Below are positions 4,416 to 8,651 of a stretch of 8,651 nt of DNA, in pieces. Every line of letters starts with the position of its first letter. Within the stretch, counting starts at the first letter, position 1. The stretch comes from an uncultured Candidatus Berkelbacteria bacterium (lineage in GTDB: Bacteria > Patescibacteriota > UBA1384 > CAILIB01), in the NCBI GenBank assembly GCA_937895715.1, contig CALBLZ010000139.1, positions 1 through 8,651 on the forward strand. Reading direction: 5' to 3'. Position numbers and translations under genes: made by a program. The notes under the pieces were generated by a model, which searched no databases, was not told where the DNA came from, and was given only the letters and a program-made list of their open reading frames with translations.

Positions 4416-5609
4416 ATGAATCGCATGCTTCAACCAAGTTTTCTACGAAAAGGCTGTGCTGCTCTGCTGGTTCTTGCTCTCTACATGGGGCCAGCAATCT
4501 TTGTTTTTAGTGAGGCAAAACCAGCTCAGGCGGCTAATTTAACGCAGCTTGAAAGAGATAAGGCCGCAGCTGAAGCTGCAAAAAAGAAAGCTGAAGCTGA
4601 GGCTGCAAAAAAGAAAGCAACCGCAGAAAAAGCTGCTTCTCAAATTGCTAAGGTTACTGAGCAGATATCCTCTGTGCAGAGTCAGCTGCAAGATACCCAA
4701 GATGATATTCAGAATACCGAGATTGATATCGAAAACCAGAATCAAACAATCGCCGGTCTAGAATCTGAACTGCGCCGTATTCAAGAACAGCAAGACGCCC
4801 TGGTTCGCTACATGTATGTACTGCGTGCTAGCCAAGGAAACGATGAGCTTGCACTGTTTTCTAACGAGGGAATCTCCCGCCGTGAGCGTGATAAGGCTCA
4901 GTTTTCTGCACTCGTACAATCAGTAATGGCGCTCTATACCCGAACCACCGAAGCGAAAATGGCGGTACAACAGCGCAAGACTGAGCTTGAGAATAAAAAC
5001 CAACAGTTGGCACTCTTAAAGGATCAGCAGTCAGAGCAGCAGCGAGGATTGTCAGTATATAGGTCTACCCAAGCAGCGCTTAAGAATAACGCAGAGCAGG
5101 CTGTAGCCGCGCTCGAGGCTGAGGCAATTAAGGTGGGAAAGAGAATTGCATCACTCGAAGACCAAATTCGTAAAGAGCTTGCTTCACGTGTCGCAAACGC
5201 CCAAGGAGTCTTTGGCTCCGGACCAGGAGTGGGAACTCGAGTATCACGAGGTCAGCGTATCGGAACACAAGGAAGTACAGGCTTTTCTACGGGGGAACAC
5301 GTGCACCTCGAAGTTAACCTATTCGGCCCAGCTAATGGCCATACAAACCCTCGCCCATACCTTAATAATGGAACGATAAGCTGGCCGTTACGCAGTTTTG
5401 TGGTTACCCAGGAGTATGGTAACGTGAGCAACTGGTACTCGATTGGGTACCACATGGGTATCGACATTGCTGGGCCAATTGGTTCTCCAGTGTACGCACC
5501 AGCCGATGGTATAGTAGTGCTTAATGAGTACTTTGGTGGATACGGAAACGCTTGGGCAATGAAGGTAGATAATGGCCCCTACGTTCTCTTGGGTCATTTA
5601 CGTAGGTAA
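4416..5609 (+). CDS. Secreted coiled-coil M23 (LytM) metallopeptidase with circularly permuted catalytic domain
   Basis: M23 enzymes are zinc endopeptidases that cut peptidoglycan peptides; EnvC-like relatives are FtsX partners. The 397-residue product has a signal peptide (R11 K12, hydrophobic 14-31, AQA cleavage near 37-39). Long coiled-coil segments follow (about 42-135 and 178-262), with an Ala/Lys/Glu-rich repeat at 52-75. The M23 domain is in unusual order. The normally C-terminal half comes first: VSRGQRIG (276-283), GSTGFSTGEHVHLEV (286-300) and NPRPYL (311-316). The normally N-terminal half follows: ISWPL (321-325), TQEYG (331-335), HMGIDIAGPIGSPVYAPADG (346-365) and LLGHLRR (391-397) at the end. 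The expected ligands H346, D350 and H297 and the active-site histidines H295 and H394 are all present, so activity is plausible, unlike degenerate EnvC. It follows ftsX by 21 nt. Confidence 0.87.
   Translation: MNRMLQPSFLRKGCAALLVLALYMGPAIFVFSEAKPAQAANLTQLERDKAAAEAAKKKAEAEAAKKKATAEKAASQIAKVTEQISSVQSQLQDTQDDIQNTEIDIENQNQTIAGLESELRRIQEQQDALVRYMYVLRASQGNDELALFSNEGISRRERDKAQFSALVQSVMALYTRTTEAKMAVQQRKTELENKNQQLALLKDQQSEQQRGLSVYRSTQAALKNNAEQAVAALEAEAIKVGKRIASLEDQIRKELASRVANAQGVFGSGPGVGTRVSRGQRIGTQGSTGFSTGEHVHLEVNLFGPANGHTNPRPYLNNGTISWPLRSFVVTQEYGNVSNWYSIGYHMGIDIAGPIGSPVYAPADGIVVLNEYFGGYGNAWAMKVDNGPYVLLGHLRR
4569..4618 (+). repeat. Two 23-bp near-identical units, 27-bp period, in the coiled coil
   Basis: Bases 4569-4591 and 4596-4618 differ at one position and encode successive 9-residue units (AEAAKKKAE, AEAAKKKAT). 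Each contains a run of six A. Tandem units of this kind can expand or contract by slippage and would change coiled-coil length by nine residues without breaking the frame. Confidence 0.7.
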
Positions 5610-5629
5610 TTAATTCAAAAAATCTCAGC

Positions 5630-6898
5630 ATGAATACACGAAATGCCCTGGAGCGTGGCTACTTAGTTTTCCTTATCTCTCTCATTAGCCTTGTGCTGTT
5701 GGGTGGGAGTGCTGCAACCGGTTACTTGGTTGGTAAACAACAGGCTCCTGCATCAGCTGCTAGCACGGAGCTCGGTTCAGATGCTAAAACATTGGCGAAA
5801 TCAATCGATCTCGCCACCTTTTGGGAATCTTGGAGTACGCTCGATAAAAAGTTCTACGGCGAGTTGAGCACCGATAAGCGAACTGACGGCGCTATAAGTG
5901 GAATGGTAGCTGGGCTTGGAGACCCATACACGGTGTACCTTGCCCCAAAGCAGAACAAAATTTTCAAATCATCAATCGAAGGAAAATTTGGCGGTATTGG
6001 CGCTGAACTTGAAATCCGCAACAGCTTGTTAACCATTGTGGCGCCGATTCAAGATACGCCTGCAGAGCGCGCCGGGCTAAAGGCGGGGGATGTAATCCTC
6101 AAAATTGACGGCAAGGCCGTAGACACAATGAGCTTTGTGGATGCTATCGATGCTATACGTGGTGAAAAAGACAGTTCGGTCACCCTCAATATTGCGCGTC
6201 CTAACGAAAATGAGCCCTTTGACGTCACACTTACTCGCGACACGATTACCATTAAGAGTGTCAAAGAAGAAGACAGTTGGAATAACCAAGAGTACGGTTA
6301 CATTCGAATCAACCAGTTTGGTGATGACACCTCTACCTTTTTCCAGCAGTATCTAGAAAAGATTTTAAGCGAAAACAAGAAGGGGATAATCATCGACCTG
6401 CGCAATAACCCAGGCGGGCTAGTAAACAAAGCGGTGGATATGGCTGGTATGCTGATTCCAAATAAGGTTAACAGCCCTGACAAGAATCTTGCCGAGCGTG
6501 TTGTGCTGCGAGAAACCTTCAAGAGTGCTCCAGAAGAAGTATACCGCGCTACAAATAAAGCAATTGCCCCAGAGCTGCCTATTGTTGTGCTCCTCAATGA
6601 AGGAAGTGCCTCTGCCTCAGAAATCTTTGCAGGCGCGTTGCGCGACCATGGCCGAGCTACTCTGGTGGGGGTAAAGAGTTTTGGAAAGGGTAGTGTACAA
6701 GACCTGGTTCCGCTCAAGAATGGTGGTAGTATTAAAGTAACCATCGCACACTGGTTGACTCCAAAGGGTACCGAAATCAACGAGAAGGGTATTACTCCTG
6801 ACGTTGAAGTGGCACTCGGTAAAGATGAAAAAATCTCAACAAATGATGCGCAGGTGGCCAAAGCACTCGAATTACTGAGCGCAGGCCTCAAGAAGTAA
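5630..6898 (+). CDS. S41 carboxy-terminal processing protease (CtpA/Prc family)
   Basis: A membrane-anchored PDZ serine protease that cleaves extracytoplasmic proteins from their C-termini; family members elsewhere degrade or process cell-wall hydrolases. The 422-residue product has a single N-terminal membrane helix (about 12-35) and a PDZ domain (about 118-205, GGIGAELEI and AGLKAGDVILKIDG). The S41 catalytic region contains IIIDLRNNPGG (253-263), NEGSASASEIFAGAL (323-337) and VGVKSFGKGSVQ (346-357). S328, K353 and Q357 fit the Ser-Lys-Gln catalytic set, with the usual 25-residue Ser-Lys spacing. It lies 20 nt after the M23 gene. There is no clear Shine-Dalgarno sequence or convincing promoter, only AT-rich sequence (5607-5623). 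The start ATG 5630 leaves a short Arg/Asn/Glu cytoplasmic lead before the helix. The neighbouring hydrolase is a natural candidate substrate, by context only. Confidence 0.95.
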   Translation: MNTRNALERGYLVFLISLISLVLLGGSAATGYLVGKQQAPASAASTELGSDAKTLAKSIDLATFWESWSTLDKKFYGELSTDKRTDGAISGMVAGLGDPYTVYLAPKQNKIFKSSIEGKFGGIGAELEIRNSLLTIVAPIQDTPAERAGLKAGDVILKIDGKAVDTMSFVDAIDAIRGEKDSSVTLNIARPNENEPFDVTLTRDTITIKSVKEEDSWNNQEYGYIRINQFGDDTSTFFQQYLEKILSENKKGIIIDLRNNPGGLVNKAVDMAGMLIPNKVNSPDKNLAERVVLRETFKSAPEEVYRATNKAIAPELPIVVLLNEGSASASEIFAGALRDHGRATLVGVKSFGKGSVQDLVPLKNGGSIKVTIAHWLTPKGTEINEKGITPDVEVALGKDEKISTNDAQVAKALELLSAGLKK

Positions 6899-6905
6899 TT
6901 CTCTA

Positions 6906-6911
6906 GAGGGG
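6906..6911 (+). promoter_or_regulatory. Shine-Dalgarno GAGGGG of the last gene
   Basis: GAGGGG is followed by TGT and ATG 6915 (five bases after GAGG). It lies in the 16-nt gap after the S41 stop, supporting translation of the last gene from the same transcript. Confidence 0.7.
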
Positions 6912-6914
6912 TGT

Positions 6915-8651
6915 ATGCCTAGTCCAACTGATATCGACGATTCAGCACTGCAATCAGATTCTACAAAAGCGAATCCATTTGCTGCACAAATGGCCGCTAA
7001 AGCAGGTGCACAGCCGGCTGTTGTACCTGATCCTGCCTCGATCCCTGCTGCGGCTAGCACTGCGAGCGCTCATAGTCCGAGTGCCCCAACTATTATTGCT
7101 GGTGGAATAAATACTGGGCTAACCCGAGAAGAGCTCTTGCGCCAGGCTGCAGAAGCGCCTGCTACTAGTTTTCGACTACCTGATACGCTCAATGAAACCA
7201 GCGCCGGCTCAATTCCAGTAAATAGCACCACTCGTGACTTTGCGCCCGCTCCAGTTACCGCACCTAGTGCTACTCCTCCTGTCACACCGCCACCAATCAT
7301 TCCACCTATTGCCCCACCCCCAGTTGCGCCAATTGCTCAGCCACAAGTTGCGGCGAACCCCCCAGCGCCAGTTCTTCCGCCACCCATGCCAGTTGCCGCT
7401 CCGGTGGAGCCTGTGCAGCCAGTAGCTCCTGTTCTACCACCTCCAGTAGTAGTGGCACCTCCTCTTGCTCCTGTTGCCACTCCTCCCCCCGTAGCCCCAA
7501 CGTCGCCGTTCTCTGCTGTAACACCGGCTCCACAGGTTAAGATGGCTCCACCCACCATTCCTGTGTTTAAGCCAGAGCAAGAAGAGATTGTAGCACCTAC
7601 AGTAGTGCCTAGTGTTCCGCCCCCAGTTGTTGCGCCAGCGTTCCCACCAAAGCCGCTACTTCCCGAACCTGACATTGCACCACTCCGTCCGCAAATGAAT
7701 ACTTTTGGGGGAGCTGCTCCAATGAACAGCGGTGTTGGCATGAACAGTAGTATGAGCGCGAGCCCGCTCGACGCTGATTTCTCGTCTCCACAGCGGCCAC
7801 TCCCGCCCCGAACACCAGATGCGCTGCTCGATACGCCAATCCCCCTGAGCGGTTCGTTAGCTTCCCGACCACGTCGGGGCATTGGTGGCGGCATGATTGC
7901 ACTTATTCTTGTAGTGCTTGTCCTCGTGCTTTCGGGAGTTGGGTACCTTATGGCAAGTAGTGGTACGCAAGTCCCAATTTTCTACAGCATGGTTAGCGGA
8001 CTACCACGGGGTGGTGCTCAAACTAACGCAACTGCGCAGGCCTACCTTGCAGCACGAACGCGATATACCTTTACCGGTCAGGTTACCCTTGAAAGCGCAC
8101 CTACAGCCTCACCAGCCCCAACTGCCTCGGCCACACCAACGAGCAGTGGATCTACCCAAACTGGCACCGATGGCGCAGTGATTCTTACCAAGCTTACAGC
8201 AGACTATGGCCTGAGTGAATTTAGCGTAAAGGGAACCAAGCTGCTCGGTAAAATGTCTGTAACAGCGAACGGTCTTTCAAAGAGTGTTACGGCTGGGGTT
8301 CGCATGGAACTCGATACGCCAGATGCGGCAGCAGGAACTGCATCACCAACACCAACAGCTTCAGCAAGTCAGACTGGGGCACCTCAATTTGCTGAATCTC
8401 CGACACCATCTCCATCAGCTTCTGCGCTCCCAATCACCGGAAATAGCGCTGGATCAACTGGCGGCACGATAATTGCCTCAATTAACGACGTAGAACAATC
8501 ACAGTCACTCGTTGCCGCTTCGGTCGATGATATTCGACGTACCCTCGCAGCTCCTGTGCTCTTGCCGATTTCACTTGAAACAATACTTGCAGCAAGTCAG
8601 ACACAGCTCTCGTATCAGAAGGTTGTTAGCGAAGATGGGAAGAAGATTGCG
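6915..8651 (+). CDS. Single-pass membrane protein with proline-rich cytoplasmic region, 3' end outside window
   Basis: The frame is open for 579 codons from ATG 6915 to the window edge, so the protein is longer. I do not recognise a family. Residues 1-105 are Ala/Ser/Thr-rich. Residues ~110-260 are dominated by Pro, Ala and Val (repeats such as PPVAP). Residues ~260-322 are Met/Asn/Ser/Gly-rich and end in a basic RPRR. One hydrophobic helix follows (about 327-347), so the proline-rich part is predicted cytoplasmic and the rest outside. The outer part starts with a possible folded domain (YLAARTRYTFTGQVTLESA, about 376-394, continuing about 420-467). It is interrupted by two low-complexity Ser/Thr/Pro/Ala linkers (about 394-420 and 468-517). 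Its beta-rich pattern could suggest a lipoprotein-like (LolA/LppX-type) fold, but this is weak. It follows the S41 gene by 16 nt with a good Shine-Dalgarno sequence. A role in the cell envelope is inferred from context. Confidence 0.85.
   Translation, partial: MPSPTDIDDSALQSDSTKANPFAAQMAAKAGAQPAVVPDPASIPAAASTASAHSPSAPTIIAGGINTGLTREELLRQAAEAPATSFRLPDTLNETSAGSIPVNSTTRDFAPAPVTAPSATPPVTPPPIIPPIAPPPVAPIAQPQVAANPPAPVLPPPMPVAAPVEPVQPVAPVLPPPVVVAPPLAPVATPPPVAPTSPFSAVTPAPQVKMAPPTIPVFKPEQEEIVAPTVVPSVPPPVVAPAFPPKPLLPEPDIAPLRPQMNTFGGAAPMNSGVGMNSSMSASPLDADFSSPQRPLPPRTPDALLDTPIPLSGSLASRPRRGIGGGMIALILVVLVLVLSGVGYLMASSGTQVPIFYSMVSGLPRGGAQTNATAQAYLAARTRYTFTGQVTLESAPTASPAPTASATPTSSGSTQTGTDGAVILTKLTADYGLSEFSVKGTKLLGKMSVTANGLSKSVTAGVRMELDTPDAAAGTASPTPTASASQTGAPQFAESPTPSPSASALPITGNSAGSTGGTIIASINDVEQSQSLVAASVDDIRRTLAAPVLLPISLETILAASQTQLSYQKVVSEDGKKIA

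Noticed and set aside
4549..4761. Programmed frameshift at the A-rich runs in the M23 gene
   Set aside because: The A6-G runs resemble slippery sequences, but the main frame encodes a coherent coiled coil and catalytic domain and the alternative frame is only a Lys/Leu-rich shadow.
7337..7894. Long Gly/Thr/Ala-rich minus-strand frames opposite the last gene
   Set aside because: They are the antisense of proline- and alanine-rich codons (CCN, GCN), which read as Gly and Ser/Arg/Cys on the other strand and rarely contain stops.
1..8651. CRISPR arrays, insertion sequences, attachment-site duplications or riboswitches
   Set aside because: No regularly spaced repeats, transposase-like frames, second copy of the tRNA 3' end or recognisable riboswitch fold was seen in the window.

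Overview
The window reads as a compact bacterial chromosome segment of roughly 50% GC, most likely from a Candidate Phyla Radiation (Patescibacteria) organism, possibly Saccharibacteria or Parcubacteria. That placement is inference: it rests on the shortened MiaA, the extended FtsE, tight gene packing and several apparently leaderless genes, not on a marker gene. UGA is used as a real stop (ftsE, the small ORF, the orphan gene), which argues against the UGA=Gly code of Gracilibacteria and Absconditabacteria.

Layout. Positions 1-84 hold the 3' part of a tRNA-Leu and its hairpin terminator. Next comes an unrecognised basic protein (232-876, +), more GC-rich than its neighbours, closed by a hairpin shared with the convergent dedA-family gene (932-1564, -). 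A 30-bp gap separates dedA from the divergent miaA (1595-2320, +), and it appears to carry both promoters. From 2351 to the end everything is on the plus strand: ftsE, an unannotated 49-codon ORF joined to both neighbours by ATGA overlaps, ftsX, a secreted coiled-coil M23 metallopeptidase, an S41 carboxy-terminal processing protease, and an open-ended single-pass membrane protein with a long proline-rich cytoplasmic part.

How the genes work together. FtsE and FtsX form an ABC-type transmembrane complex that in other bacteria controls peptidoglycan hydrolysis at division through a coiled-coil partner outside the membrane. The next gene encodes just such a partner, so 2351-5609 looks like a division-hydrolase module. 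The S41 protease that follows could process or turn over envelope hydrolases. The last protein may be a further envelope component, but its function is unknown.

Most notable points. (1) The M23 domain appears circularly permuted: the HxH half comes before the HxxxD half, yet all expected zinc ligands are present. (2) The 49-codon ORF lies exactly between ftsE and ftsX. (3) dedA, miaA, ftsE and the M23 gene lack a usable Shine-Dalgarno sequence and have a -10-like hexamer 4-7 nt before the ATG, whereas internal operon genes such as ftsX and the last gene have clear Shine-Dalgarno sequences.
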